Shown: positions 53,854 to 63,332, counted from the stretch's first letter. The stretch: 64,000 bases of DNA from Brenneria corticis (GCF_003115855.1 NZ_KZ819073.1:248001-312000); one strand, 5' to 3'. Numbers and translations: made by a program. The notes: generated by a model from the sequence alone, not told the origin.

Positions 53854-54594
53854 TTATTTGCTCCCCATATTGCCCGGCAAACGGGTTTTCTGCTCTACCA
53901 CCTGCATGATCAACATAATGATGGCGTTAATACCGACATAGGCCAGCGTGATCGCGGTGAAAGACTCATAGGCATGAGCGGAGTAATCCAGCAGTTTCCC
54001 GGCCTGCGCCGCCATATCCACCAGCCCGATGGTCGAGGCGATGGCGGAGTTTTTGACCAGGTTAAGCATTTCCGAGGTTAACGGCGGAACAATAACGCGA
54101 TAGGCGTTGGGCAATAAAACGTAACGGTAGGTCTGCGGCAGCGTGAGTCCCATTGCCAACCCCGCGGCCTGCTGACCGCGCGGCAACGACTGGATGCCCG
54201 CCCGCACCTGTTCGCATACCCGGGCCGCGGTAAATAACCCCAGACATACCATTGAAGAGACAAAGAACTGGATATTGGGATCGAGCTCGGCTTTAAACCA
54301 CATACCGATATCGACCGGCAACAGTTCCGGCACCACCAGATACCAGGTAAAAAATTGCACGATCAGCGGTACGTTACGGAATAACTCAACGTAGCAGGTA
54401 CCAATTCCCGCCAGAAAGCGATTGGGGACGGTACGTAAAATACCAAACAGGGATCCAAGAAAAAACGCGATGAGCCAAGCGCATATGGATAATGCGATCG
54501 TCACTTGCAGGCCGGACAATATCCACCCGAGATAGGTGGTATTACCGAAAGGGGCCGCTTGCAGAAATATGCCCCAGTTCCAATCTATTGACAT
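53854..54594 (-). CDS. gltJ: Glutamate/aspartate ABC transporter permease GltJ
   Basis: The 246-aa permease begins MSIDWNWGIFLQAAPFGNTTYLGWILSG and has the EAA motif AAGLAMGLTLPQTYRYVLLPNAYRVIVPPL. A terminator-like hairpin lies just upstream, between gltI and gltJ, which would lower permease output relative to the binding protein. Confidence 0.96.
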   Translation of the reverse strand: MSIDWNWGIFLQAAPFGNTTYLGWILSGLQVTIALSICAWLIAFFLGSLFGILRTVPNRFLAGIGTCYVELFRNVPLIVQFFTWYLVVPELLPVDIGMWFKAELDPNIQFFVSSMVCLGLFTAARVCEQVRAGIQSLPRGQQAAGLAMGLTLPQTYRYVLLPNAYRVIVPPLTSEMLNLVKNSAIASTIGLVDMAAQAGKLLDYSAHAYESFTAITLAYVGINAIIMLIMQVVEQKTRLPGNMGSK

Positions 54595-54607
54595 AACAAA
54601 CTCCGGT

Positions 54608-54629
54608 AAAAAAAGGTAGCGAGGCTACC
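54608..54629 (-). terminator. Attenuator-like terminator between gltI and gltJ
   Basis: On the minus strand GGTAGC-ctc-GCTACC (54629-54615) is followed by seven T (54614-54608), 14 bases before the gltJ ATG. A second perfect stem, CATGCGGTGG-7 nt-CCACCGCATG (54655-54681), lies upstream. Together they would leave most transcripts ending after gltI. Confidence 0.7.
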
Positions 54630-54654
54630 CTGAAGATTGATGAGCGGCAATTAA

Positions 54655-54681
54655 CATGCGGTGGGGAACGACCACCGCATG
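54655..54681 (-). other. Intercistronic stem-loop downstream of gltI
   Basis: CATGCGGTGG-7 nt-CCACCGCATG is a perfect ten-pair stem. It likely protects the 3' end of the gltI message from exonucleases, a known arrangement for ABC binding-protein genes. Confidence 0.6.
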
Positions 54682-54759
54682 CCTATCTGTCTGTCCTGCC
54701 GCGAATCAGCAATCATAGGGCAGGTATTTCTGATGTCTGCCCTTAATTCTCATTATTAA

Positions 54760-55659
54760 TTAGTTTAAAGCCTTATCATTCGGCGCCTTGAACAGGGCTT
54801 TCATTTCGTCGGAAAGCTCGAAGCTCAGATTGAGATCTCTTGGCGGGATCGGTTGTTTGAACCAGCGATCAAACCATTTTTCGGCTTCGCCGGAGGTCTG
54901 TACTTCAGCGATGGTGTCATCAACCAGTTTTTTGAATTGCGGATCGTCTTTACGCAGCATACAGCCGTAGGCTTCTTCCGATTGCGCGGTGCCGACGATT
55001 TCCCACTGACCGGCATTTTTGGCTTTGGCGCGTTCGCCCGCCAGCAAGGCGTCATCCATCATAAAGGCCACCGCGCGGCCGCTTTCCAGCGTGCGGAAAG
55101 AGTCGCCGTGGTCTTTGGCGCTGATGATGCGCAATTTCAGCTGTTTCTCTTCGTTCAGCTTATTGAGCAGAACCTCGGACGTGGTGCCGGAGGTTACCAC
55201 CACGGTTTTACCCGCCAGATCCGGGAAGTCTTTGATGCCGGAATCTTTTTTGGTCAACAAACGGGTGCCGACAACGAAAATCGTATTAGAGAAAGCGGCC
55301 TGTTTCTGTCGTTCAAGGTTGTTGGTCGTTGAGCCGCATTCCAGATCGAAGGTGCCGTTCTGCAAGAGCGGAATACGGTTTTGCGAGGTGATAGGCAACA
55401 ATTTAACCTGCAGATTAGGCGCATCTATCTTCTGCTTAACGGCTTCGACGATTTTATCGGCGTAGGCCTGAGAATAACCGACGACTTTTTGCTGGTTATC
55501 GTAGTAAGAAAAAGGAACGGATGACTCGCGATGGCCGATAACGATAACGCCATTGTCTTTTACTTTTTTCAGCGTACCCGCCAATTCTTCGGCCTGAGCC
55601 GCCAGACTGGCTGTAGTACCAAGCAGAAGCAGTGATAGTGCCAGTTTACGCATTTGCAT
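54760..55659 (-). CDS. gltI: Glutamate/aspartate periplasmic binding protein GltI
   Basis: The 299-aa solute-binding protein has a signal peptide (MQMRKLALSLLLLGTTASLAAQA, cleavage near 23) and a type-II periplasmic binding fold (GTLKKVKDNGVIVIGHRESSVPFSYYD...). It captures glutamate and aspartate for GltJKL. Translation may start at the second methionine. It is first of the operon and follows a long regulatory region with NtrC-like sites. Confidence 0.96.
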   Translation of the reverse strand: MQMRKLALSLLLLGTTASLAAQAEELAGTLKKVKDNGVIVIGHRESSVPFSYYDNQQKVVGYSQAYADKIVEAVKQKIDAPNLQVKLLPITSQNRIPLLQNGTFDLECGSTTNNLERQKQAAFSNTIFVVGTRLLTKKDSGIKDFPDLAGKTVVVTSGTTSEVLLNKLNEEKQLKLRIISAKDHGDSFRTLESGRAVAFMMDDALLAGERAKAKNAGQWEIVGTAQSEEAYGCMLRKDDPQFKKLVDDTIAEVQTSGEAEKWFDRWFKQPIPPRDLNLSFELSDEMKALFKAPNDKALN

Positions 55660-55897
55660 GTTCTAACTCCTTTGCTGTAGTGATGGCGCTGTAGTTGCAG
55701 ATCTATAGCTGTGGATCTGTCATGGTCGATCTTGTTGTTGTCGATCTAGCGCTGTGCCGCTAAATCAGTGATGCCGTTCCGCTCTGCGGTACAAAAATCA
55801 TGCACCGCTAAAGAGCGAAGTAACGGCGTATACTGTTAAAAAATAGCTCATTGTAAATAGATTGATGTGAAAATGTTTGTTTTTTGCGAGTTACTGC

Positions 55898-55941
55898 GCA
55901 CCAAAGAGCAGCATAAAAATTGCATCGCACCTATTTAGTGC
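55898..55941 (-). promoter_or_regulatory. Two NtrC-like sites upstream of gltI
   Basis: On the minus strand GCACTAAATAGGTGC (55941-55927) matches 13 of 15 bases of a strong glnA-type NtrC site (GCACTATATTGGTGC). A second, weaker site GCTGCTCTTTGGTGC (55912-55898) is centred 29 bases closer to gltI. The rest of the 438-bp gap (55660-56097) has no gene. No good -24/-12 sigma-54 promoter was found, so nitrogen control is plausible but unproven. Confidence 0.5.
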
Positions 55942-56097
55942 ATTGCTTGCCCCAAACATGGGCGCTTCCGCAGCAAAACCGCAAAAAAACGTTGCGACAA
56001 TCATTTACAAGATATTAAGAGGCAAAGATCGTGCCAATGAATGCCTCAAGGCATGGGTTAACATGCCTTCGGCGTGAAGTCTGCGGGGAGAGGGGGG

Positions 56098-57627
56098 TTA
56101 ACGGCGACGCAGGCTGAAGATAATGGCGATAAAACCGCACAGCAGGCTGATAACCCATAGCGGCCAGGAGCCGAACCGGGCGTAGGGGGTGAGACCGGAA
56201 GCGGGAACGACCTGGGTATCCAGCACCGCGCGGGTAAACTGCGGCAGGCTGGCGCTGATGGCGCCGTCAGGGGAGATCACGGCGGTAACGCCGTTGTTGG
56301 TGCCGCGCACCAAAGGACGGCCCAACTCCAGCGCGCGCATCCGCGCCATCTGGAAGTGCTGCCACGGCCCGATGGAGTGGCCGAACCAGGCGTCGTTCGA
56401 AATGGTCAACAGCATATCCGTGTCTTCACGGAAGTTATCCCGCATCTGCTGGCCCAGGATAATTTCGTAGCAGATGGCCGGGGTCAGCTTATGGCCGTTA
56501 ATGTCCAGCTGCGGCTGGATGTAATTGCCGCGGCTGAAAGAGGACATCGGTAAATCGAAAAGCGGTGCCAGCGGGCGCAACAGCGTTTCCAGCGGAACAA
56601 ATTCGCCAAACGGCACCAGATGATGCTTGTTGTAACGGTTCGCGGTCGGATAGTGGTAAGGGGTTTTATCGCCCAGCACGATAATGCTGTTGTAATCATC
56701 AAACAGAGATCCATTGCGACGCGAGTCGACAATACCGGTTACCAGGCGGCTATTGTGGCTGCGCAGCAGCTCATCGAGCCGCGTAAGGTAAGGGCCCTGG
56801 CGTACCTCGATGTCCGGAATGGCCGATTCGGGCCAGATGATAATCGGCGCCTTATCCATATAAGGCAGGCTGTTATCCAGATAGGTTCTCAGCGTACTCT
56901 GCAGCTGTTCCGGGTTCCATTTCAGCTCCTGAGGGATATTGCCCTGCACCAGCGCGACATTTACCGCGCGTTCCGGCCGCAGGTCATACCATTGAATATT
57001 GCGCAGCGACCATGGCAAGGCCAGCAGCGCCAGGGCGATAACCGCAGGGCCGATACGGCGTTGATGCAGGGCGAAAACCAGCAGGCCGCTGATGCTCACC
57101 AGCAGGAAGGTAATGGCGTCGACGCCCAGAATTGGCGCGATCCCTTTCAGCGGGCCGTTAATCTGGCTGTAGCCGAACTGCAGCCACGGAAAACCGGTGA
57201 GCACCCAGCCGCGCAGAAATTCGGTCACCTGCCACAGCACGGGCGCGGCGATCGCCAGGCGCCACCAGGTGGTTTTGGGCCACAAACGCGCCAGCAGAAC
57301 GGAAAACAGCAACGGGTAGAGCGCCAGATAGGCGGCCAGCAGCACCACCAGCGCGACGTTGACCGGCTCGGGCATGCCGCCGAACTGGGCAATACTGACG
57401 TAAACCCAGTTTACGCCGCTGCCGAACAGGCCGAATCCCCAGCTGAAGCCGATCCAGGCTGACTGGCGTACGGTTCGATTCAGCAGCAGGGCCTGCAATC
57501 CCATCAAGGCGAGCGGCGCCGCCGGCCAGATATCAAACGGAGAAAACGCCAATGTGCCGCAGGCGCCAAACAAGAGCGCCAGCAGGACGCGAACCTGCTG
57601 GCGTTGCAGTAAAGAGAGGACGGCCAT
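56098..57627 (-). CDS. lnt: Apolipoprotein N-acyltransferase Lnt
   Basis: Lnt adds the third acyl chain to lipoproteins in the inner membrane. The 509-aa protein has about eight N-terminal helices and a nitrilase-like domain with Glu (IIWPESAI), Lys (YNKHHLVPFGE) and Cys (ICYEIILGQQ). The ATG at 57627 (MAVLSLLQRQQVR) aligns with E. coli Lnt. The TTG at 57633 is an alternative. It lies seven bases after ybeX. Confidence 0.96.
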   Translation of the reverse strand: MAVLSLLQRQQVRVLLALLFGACGTLAFSPFDIWPAAPLALMGLQALLLNRTVRQSAWIGFSWGFGLFGSGVNWVYVSIAQFGGMPEPVNVALVVLLAAYLALYPLLFSVLLARLWPKTTWWRLAIAAPVLWQVTEFLRGWVLTGFPWLQFGYSQINGPLKGIAPILGVDAITFLLVSISGLLVFALHQRRIGPAVIALALLALPWSLRNIQWYDLRPERAVNVALVQGNIPQELKWNPEQLQSTLRTYLDNSLPYMDKAPIIIWPESAIPDIEVRQGPYLTRLDELLRSHNSRLVTGIVDSRRNGSLFDDYNSIIVLGDKTPYHYPTANRYNKHHLVPFGEFVPLETLLRPLAPLFDLPMSSFSRGNYIQPQLDINGHKLTPAICYEIILGQQMRDNFREDTDMLLTISNDAWFGHSIGPWQHFQMARMRALELGRPLVRGTNNGVTAVISPDGAISASLPQFTRAVLDTQVVPASGLTPYARFGSWPLWVISLLCGFIAIIFSLRRR

Positions 57628-57634
57628 TGTCAAA

Positions 57635-58513
57635 TTAGTCTTCCAGTTGCGGTTGAGGCGCGTTGTCAGGGATTCTGACGTGTACCTGAATGATACGGCG
57701 GCTGTCGGCCATGGCGACTTTAAACAGGTAACCTTCTATTTCGATGGTTTCCCCGCGGGCGGGCAGGTGGCCGAAAGACTGCATGATTAAACCGCCGATG
57801 GTATCGACCTCTTCGTCGCTGAACTGCGTGCCGAACGCTTCATTGAAGTCTTCAATGTCGGTGAGCGCGCGCACGGTATAGGTGTTGCGGTTGAGCTGGC
57901 GAATATCGCGGTCTTCCTCGTCGTCGTATTCGTCTTCAATCTCGCCGACGATCAATTCAAGAATGTCTTCAATGGTGACCAGACCGGAAACGCCGCCAAA
58001 TTCGTCAATCACGATGGCCATGTGATAGCGCAGAGAGCGGAATTCGTTCAGCATCCGGTCGACGCGTTTGCTTTCCGGCACCACCACCGCGGAGCGCAGC
58101 ACTTTATCCATGCTGAACGGCTCGGAATCGCTGCGCATAAACGGCAGCAGGTCTTTGGCCATCAGGATCCCTTCGATATGATCTTTATCTTCGCTGATGA
58201 CGGGAAAACGGGAATGGGCGGATTCGATAATGACATCCAGGCACTCTTCCAGCGTTTGATTGTGTTTCAGGGTAATCATCTGCGAACGCGGGATCATGAT
58301 ATCGCGCACGCGTTGCTCGGCGATATCCATCACGCCCTCGAGCATATCGCGGGTTTCCGGATCAATCAGATCGTTCTGTTCCGAATCACGGATAAGCGTC
58401 AGCAGATCGTTGCGATCTTTCGGTTCACCGTGAAAAAGCTGATTGAGAATAAGGGAAAAGAAACCCTTCTTGGGACTGGGGCTATCGCTGTTTTGAGAAT
58501 GGTCGTCGCTCAT
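57635..58513 (-). CDS. ybeX: CorC/YbeX, CBS-domain protein
   Basis: The 292-aa protein has two CBS domains (DIMIPRSQMITLKHNQTLEE... and VDRMLNEFRSLRYHMAIVIDEFGGVSGLVTIEDILE) and a C-terminal CorC_HlyC domain. It is cytoplasmic, linked to magnesium/cobalt efflux and to ribosome function, and lies in the conserved ybeZ-ybeY-ybeX-lnt operon. Confidence 0.95.
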   Translation of the reverse strand: MSDDHSQNSDSPSPKKGFFSLILNQLFHGEPKDRNDLLTLIRDSEQNDLIDPETRDMLEGVMDIAEQRVRDIMIPRSQMITLKHNQTLEECLDVIIESAHSRFPVISEDKDHIEGILMAKDLLPFMRSDSEPFSMDKVLRSAVVVPESKRVDRMLNEFRSLRYHMAIVIDEFGGVSGLVTIEDILELIVGEIEDEYDDEEDRDIRQLNRNTYTVRALTDIEDFNEAFGTQFSDEEVDTIGGLIMQSFGHLPARGETIEIEGYLFKVAMADSRRIIQVHVRIPDNAPQPQLED

Positions 58514-58627
58514 GGCGTTTTAGTGAATATCACTCATGTTAATGAATAATTATCAGCAGGTTGAGAGTAACATGATGCAGCCTGACTGACGTGGAAATAA
58601 GCAATTGCGTAAAATCAAATTGGCTAT

Positions 58628-59107
58628 TTAATCGGCAAGGCCGTCTTTTTCCGCAAGATAGGGATCGGCATACCCCATATTTTGCATAATCTCCGTTTCC
58701 AGCGCCTCCATCTCTTCGGCTTCGCTGTCTTCGATATGGTCATACCCTAGCAGATGCAGACTACCATGGACAACCATATGTGCCCAGTGCTCCTCCGGCG
58801 TCTTTTCCTGCTCGGCCGCTTCCTGTTCCACCACCTGACGGCAGATGATTAAATCCCCCAGCAGGGGAAGCTCCACTTCCGGCGGCGCTTCAAACGGGAA
58901 AGAGAGCACGTTGGTCGGCTTGTCTTTACCCCGGTAGGTGTGATTCAGGTGGCGGCTTTCCGCCTCGTCCACGATGCGGATGGTCACCTCTGAAACCGCC
59001 TGAAACTGGGGCAGCACCCCATCCAGCCAGCGTTGGAAATCCTTTTCATCAGGCAGGCCCTGGGTCTGCTCGCTGGCGATTTGTAAATCGAGAATGACCT
59101 GGCTCAT
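58628..59107 (-). CDS. ybeY: Endoribonuclease YbeY
   Basis: YbeY is a zinc endoribonuclease for 16S rRNA 3' maturation and ribosome quality control. The 159-aa product has the metal motif HGSLHLLGYDH (H-x3-H-x5-H) and the conserved TYRGKDKPTNVLSFPFE. Its ATG overlaps the ybeZ stop by four bases. Confidence 0.96.
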   Translation of the reverse strand: MSQVILDLQIASEQTQGLPDEKDFQRWLDGVLPQFQAVSEVTIRIVDEAESRHLNHTYRGKDKPTNVLSFPFEAPPEVELPLLGDLIICRQVVEQEAAEQEKTPEEHWAHMVVHGSLHLLGYDHIEDSEAEEMEALETEIMQNMGYADPYLAEKDGLAD

Positions 59108-60159
59108 TTGCGTTCCTGCTCTGCGGCCGACTGCGCTTCCCGTTTGCGTTGTTCCGCCAGCGCGTCTTTGCGTTTCTGGTCGGCAATCTCCCAGGCTTCA
59201 TAGGCATTGACGATTCGGGCCACCACCGGGTGGCGCACCACGTCTTCGCTGCTGAAGAAATTAAAGCTGATTTCCTCGACGTCGGCCAGTACCTCGATGG
59301 CGTGACGCAGGCCCGATTTCTGGTTGCGCGGCAGGTCGATCTGCGTGACGTCGCCGGTGATCACCGCCTTGGAGTTAAAGCCGATGCGGGTCAGAAACAT
59401 CTTCATTTGCTCAATGCTGGTATTCTGGCTTTCATCCAGAATGATAAACGCATCGTTCAGGGTACGGCCACGCATGTAAGCCAACGGCGCTACTTCGATC
59501 ACATTACGTTCAATCAGTTTTTCGACTTTCTCGAAGCCGAGCATTTCGAACAGGGCGTCATACAGCGGACGCAGGTAGGGATCGACCTTCTGGCTCAGAT
59601 CGCCGGGCAGAAAGCCCAGTTTCTCGCCGGCTTCCACGGCGGGGCGGGTCAGCAGAATACGGCGGATTTCCTGACGTTCGAGGGCGTCGACGGCGGCGGC
59701 CACGGCCAGATAGGTTTTCCCCGTCCCCGCCGGGCCGACGCCGAAGGTGATGTCGTGATCCAGCACGTTGGCGATATATTGCGCCTGATTGGGGGTACGC
59801 GGTTTAATCACGCCGCGCTTGGTGCGGATGTTAATCGCTTTGCCGTAATCCGGAACGCTTTCGGCCGACTGTTCCAGCGCGCGCGATTCTTTAATGGCAA
59901 GGTGAATCTGCTCGGGCTCGACATCGCCGATGGCGCCGCGCACCGGAGCGGTATCGACGTACAGACGGTGCAGAATATCGGCTGCGGCCTCTACGCAGAG
60001 CGTTTTGCCGACCAGCTTGAATCTATTATCCTGCCGATTAATCTCAATGCCCAAACGGCGTTCCAGCTGTTTAACGTTGTCGTCAAACGGGCCGCAGAGG
60101 CTTTGCAGGCGTTGGTTATCTGCGGGTTCAAGGGCAATCTCTTTTGTCGTTACGTTCAA
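59104..60159 (-). CDS. ybeZ: PhoH-like ATPase YbeZ
   Basis: The 351-aa protein has a KH-like N-terminus and a PhoH ATPase with Walker A GPAGTGKTYLA, PRTPNQAQYIANVLDHDITFGV and Walker B DAFIILDESQN. It works with YbeY in RNA metabolism. It begins MNVTTKEIALEPADNQRLQSLCG. miaB, which normally precedes it, is 324 bp away, with repeats in between. Confidence 0.96.
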   Translation of the reverse strand: MNVTTKEIALEPADNQRLQSLCGPFDDNVKQLERRLGIEINRQDNRFKLVGKTLCVEAAADILHRLYVDTAPVRGAIGDVEPEQIHLAIKESRALEQSAESVPDYGKAINIRTKRGVIKPRTPNQAQYIANVLDHDITFGVGPAGTGKTYLAVAAAVDALERQEIRRILLTRPAVEAGEKLGFLPGDLSQKVDPYLRPLYDALFEMLGFEKVEKLIERNVIEVAPLAYMRGRTLNDAFIILDESQNTSIEQMKMFLTRIGFNSKAVITGDVTQIDLPRNQKSGLRHAIEVLADVEEISFNFFSSEDVVRHPVVARIVNAYEAWEIADQKRKDALAEQRKREAQSAAEQERK

Positions 60160-60320
60160 ATTATTCCTCTTGGGCTTTAGCGGCAGGCCGCGTGACGACC
60201 TGTATCAGATAGCGCAGTTTTCGCTGCGCCACATGTATGAATTATTTATCGCTAATGGCAAATGGCGCAAGTAGCAATCTGCTGACAAAGCTCATAATAC
60301 ACCACGATCCTCCTCCGCGG

Positions 60321-60410
60321 CCCACTCCCGCGAAGGCGGGAATCAGCCGATGGCTGTTTGCGGTTCAGGGGGAGATTCCCGCCTAATGCCGCGGGAATGA
60401 CGGGGTTGGG
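60321..60410. repeat. Inverted intergenic repeat, CCCGCGAAGGCGGGAAT type
   Basis: Arm 1 (60321-60344: CCCACTCCCGCGAAGGCGGG then AATC) and arm 2 (60373-60410, inverted: GATTCCCGCC and GCGGGAATGACGGGG) form a large imperfect hairpin, as at 17240-17355. It fills the middle of the 324-bp miaB-ybeZ gap, which contains no gene. Confidence 0.75.
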
Positions 60411-60430
60411 AAGGTTTGTCAGCAACCTCA

Positions 60431-60451
60431 ATGGGTGGCAACGCCACCCAT
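60431..60451 (-). terminator. Hairpin downstream of miaB
   Basis: ATGGGTGGC-aac-GCCACCCAT is a perfect nine-pair stem 33 bases after the miaB stop. No U-run follows, so its terminator activity is uncertain. Confidence 0.45.
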
Positions 60452-60483
60452 AGTTTGGAGATGCAACCCGCTTCGTTCGACGA

Positions 60484-61908
60484 TCAGGGCTGGTAAATGC
60501 CCACGCCGATTTCGTTCTCTTTACGGGTGCGGGCAATCACCGCGGAAGGGGATTCGTGCACGCGCAGATCCATCTGATCTTCGGTGCGCACCACAATACC
60601 GCGCAATGAGTTGGGGTAAACGTCGACGATTTCCACATCGACAAATTTACCAATCATGTCCGGCGTGCCTTCAAAGTTGACCACGCGGTTGTTCTCCGTG
60701 CGCCCTGACAGCTCCATTACGCTCTTGCGCGAGGTGCCTTCCACCAGAATGCGCTGGATGGTGCCCTGCATGCGGCGGCTATATTGCATCGCCTGCTGGC
60801 TGATGCGCTCCTGCAAAATGTACAGACGCTGCTTTTTCTCTTCTTCCGTGACGTCGTCCACCATGTCCGCCGCCGGCGTTCCCGGTCGAGCGGAATATAT
60901 AAAGCTGAAGCTCATATCGAAATTGACATCGGCGATCAGCTTCATGGTTTGTTCAAAGTCGGCCTGCGTTTCGCCGGGGAAGCCGACGATAAAGTCGGAA
61001 CTTATCTGAATATCCGGGCGTGCGTTGCGCAGTTTGCGGATGATCGCCTTATATTCCAGCGCGGTATGATTACGCTTCATCATGTTCAGTACGCGGTCGG
61101 AGCCGCTCTGTACCGGCAAATGCAGGAAGCTGACCAGTTCCGGCGTGTCTTCATAGACGCTGATGATGTCGTCTGTGAACTCAATCGGATAGCTGGTGGT
61201 GAAACGAATACGGTCGATGCCGTCGATGGCCGCCACCAGGCGCAGCAGTTCGGCGAATGAGCAGATTTCACCATTGTAGGCGCCGCCGCGGTAGGCGTTG
61301 ACGTTCTGCCCCAGCAGGTTTACTTCACGCACCCCTTGCGCGGCCAACTGGGCGATTTCAAACAGCACGTCATCGCACGGACGGCTGACTTCTTCGCCGC
61401 GGGTATAAGGCACGACGCAGTAGGTACAATATTTGTTGCAGCCTTCCATAATGGAGACGAACGCCGTCGGACCTTCCGCCTTCGGTTCCGGCAGCCGGTC
61501 GAACTTCTCGATTTCAGGGAAGCTGATATCCACTATCGGGCTACGGGTGCCCTGCACGTGGTTAATCATTTCCGGCAGGCGATGTAATGTCTGCGGGCCG
61601 AAAATGACGTCGACATAGTGCGCGCGATCCCGGATGTGCGCCCCTTCCTGCGAAGCCACGCAGCCGCCAACGCCGATAATCAGCTCTGGGTTGTTCTCTT
61701 TCAGCGCTCTCCAGCGGCCAAGTTGATGGAAGACCTTTTCCTGCGCTTTTTCACGGATGGAGCAGGTGTTCAGCAGCAGAACATCCGCCTCTTCCGCGAC
61801 CTCGGTTAGTTCATAACCGTGCGTACTTCCCAGTAAGTCGGCTATCTTCGATGAATCGTATTCGTTCATCTGACAGCCCCAGGTTTTAATATGCAGTTTT
61901 TTTGTCAT
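60484..61908 (-). CDS. miaB: tRNA-2-methylthio-N6-dimethylallyladenosine synthase MiaB
   Basis: MiaB is the methylthiotransferase modifying A37 of tRNAs. The 474-aa product has the UPF0004 domain (MTKKLHIKTWGCQMNEYDS...NTCSIREKA), radical SAM cysteines in CNKYCTYC and a C-terminal TRAM domain. ATG 61908 fits the family. The frame continues 61 codons upstream without conservation. ubiF is divergent. Confidence 0.97.
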   Translation of the reverse strand: MTKKLHIKTWGCQMNEYDSSKIADLLGSTHGYELTEVAEEADVLLLNTCSIREKAQEKVFHQLGRWRALKENNPELIIGVGGCVASQEGAHIRDRAHYVDVIFGPQTLHRLPEMINHVQGTRSPIVDISFPEIEKFDRLPEPKAEGPTAFVSIMEGCNKYCTYCVVPYTRGEEVSRPCDDVLFEIAQLAAQGVREVNLLGQNVNAYRGGAYNGEICSFAELLRLVAAIDGIDRIRFTTSYPIEFTDDIISVYEDTPELVSFLHLPVQSGSDRVLNMMKRNHTALEYKAIIRKLRNARPDIQISSDFIVGFPGETQADFEQTMKLIADVNFDMSFSFIYSARPGTPAADMVDDVTEEEKKQRLYILQERISQQAMQYSRRMQGTIQRILVEGTSRKSVMELSGRTENNRVVNFEGTPDMIGKFVDVEIVDVYPNSLRGIVVRTEDQMDLRVHESPSAVIARTRKENEIGVGIYQP

Positions 61909-62113
61909 CGACTTGCCATTACTCAGTGCGGGTAAGAAAGCTTTCCCTTTATTGGGGGCGCGTATTGTAATCTTTTGCTGCCGTTGTGACCAGAGTTCGC
62001 AAACATTCCCCCGGCAAAGCGGAGCGCGGTTATAAAAAGTCGGCCTGAAATCCAGTACACTGTTTTCTATTATATTGCTGATAAGAAGCATAGCCAGATA
62101 GGGATAAAACAGT

Positions 62114-63280
62114 ATGCATTATGATGCGATCGTTGTCGGGGGCGGAATGGTGGGGGCTGCTGTTGCATTGGGATTAGCCCGCAATGGTTTTCAGGCGGCG
62201 GTTATCGAGCAGGAGTTACCCGTCCCTTTTGACCCCGCCAGCGCGCCGGACTTACGCATTTCGGCGATCGGCCAGGGTTCCGTCGCCCTGCTGAAACAGC
62301 TTGGCGCCTGGCAGCGGGTGCAACAGATGCGCAGCGCCCCTTACCGCCGCCTGGAAACCTGGGAATGGGATAATGCCCGCGTGGTGTTCGATGCGGCGGA
62401 TATCCGGTTACCCGAGCTGGGTTTTATGGTGGAAAACCGGGTATTGCAGCTGGCGCTATGGTCATCCCTGAATGAGGTCGAGCGCTGCCGTTGCTACTGC
62501 CCGAGCGGTCTGCAAAGCATGCTGCGCACGGAAGCGGGATGGCGGCTGCAGCTTGATGACGGACAGAGCCTGACGGCGTCGCTGGTGATAGGCGCTGACG
62601 GCGCCAACTCCCGGATCCGCCAGTGGGCGGGGATTGGCGTCAGCGGCTGGCAGTATCGTCAGTCCTGTATGCTGATCGGCGTGGAGACTTCGCTCCCCCA
62701 GCAGGATGTTACCTGGCAGCAGTTTACGCCCGCCGGGCCGCGCGCCTTTCTGCCGCTGTTCGACCACTGGGGATCGCTGGTGTGGTATGACAGCCCGCAG
62801 CGCATCCGTCAGCTTCAGGCCATGCCGCTCGCCCAGTTGGATAAGGAGATTGCGGCGACCTTTCCGCCACGGCTGGGACAGGTAAAAGCGCTGGCCGCCG
62901 GCTCTTTTCCTTTGGTGCGGCGCCATGCGCAAACCTATGTGCGACCGGGGCTGGCGCTGCTGGGCGATGCGGCGCATACCATCAATCCGCTGGCCGGGCA
63001 GGGGGTGAATCTGGGGTATCGGGACGTGGAGGCATTACTGGAGGTGTTAACCCATGCCCGCGATGCCGGCGAGGAGTGGTGCTCGGAGCCGATATTACGC
63101 CGTTACCAGCGTCGCCGTATGCCGGATAATCTGCTGATGCAAAGCGGCATGGATTTGTTCTACGGCGCTTTCAGTAATTCGCTCGCGCCGCTCGGCGTGG
63201 CGCGCAATCTGGCATTGATGGCCGCGCAGCGCGCCGGCGGATTAAAACAGCGTGCGTTGAAGTATGCGATAGGCGTTTAA
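62114..63280 (+). CDS. ubiF: 3-demethoxyubiquinol 3-hydroxylase UbiF
   Basis: The 388-aa FAD monooxygenase has the dinucleotide motif VVGGGMVGAAVALGLARNGF, the DG motif VIGADGANSRIR and the second FAD motif ALLGDAAHTINPLAGQGVNLG. It hydroxylates demethoxyubiquinol late in ubiquinone synthesis. The position between miaB and the glnX-type tRNA-Gln is the E. coli order. Confidence 0.95.
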   Translation: MHYDAIVVGGGMVGAAVALGLARNGFQAAVIEQELPVPFDPASAPDLRISAIGQGSVALLKQLGAWQRVQQMRSAPYRRLETWEWDNARVVFDAADIRLPELGFMVENRVLQLALWSSLNEVERCRCYCPSGLQSMLRTEAGWRLQLDDGQSLTASLVIGADGANSRIRQWAGIGVSGWQYRQSCMLIGVETSLPQQDVTWQQFTPAGPRAFLPLFDHWGSLVWYDSPQRIRQLQAMPLAQLDKEIAATFPPRLGQVKALAAGSFPLVRRHAQTYVRPGLALLGDAAHTINPLAGQGVNLGYRDVEALLEVLTHARDAGEEWCSEPILRRYQRRRMPDNLLMQSGMDLFYGAFSNSLAPLGVARNLALMAAQRAGGLKQRALKYAIGV

Positions 63281-63332
63281 CCGGGAGAGGGGCGGCAATC
63301 TTTAATGGTTGCCTGATTTGCGGATATAAAAA

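Noticed and set aside
55660..55890. Sigma-54 promoter for gltI
   Set aside because: No GG-N10-GC pair with good TGGCAC and TTGCA flanks was found.
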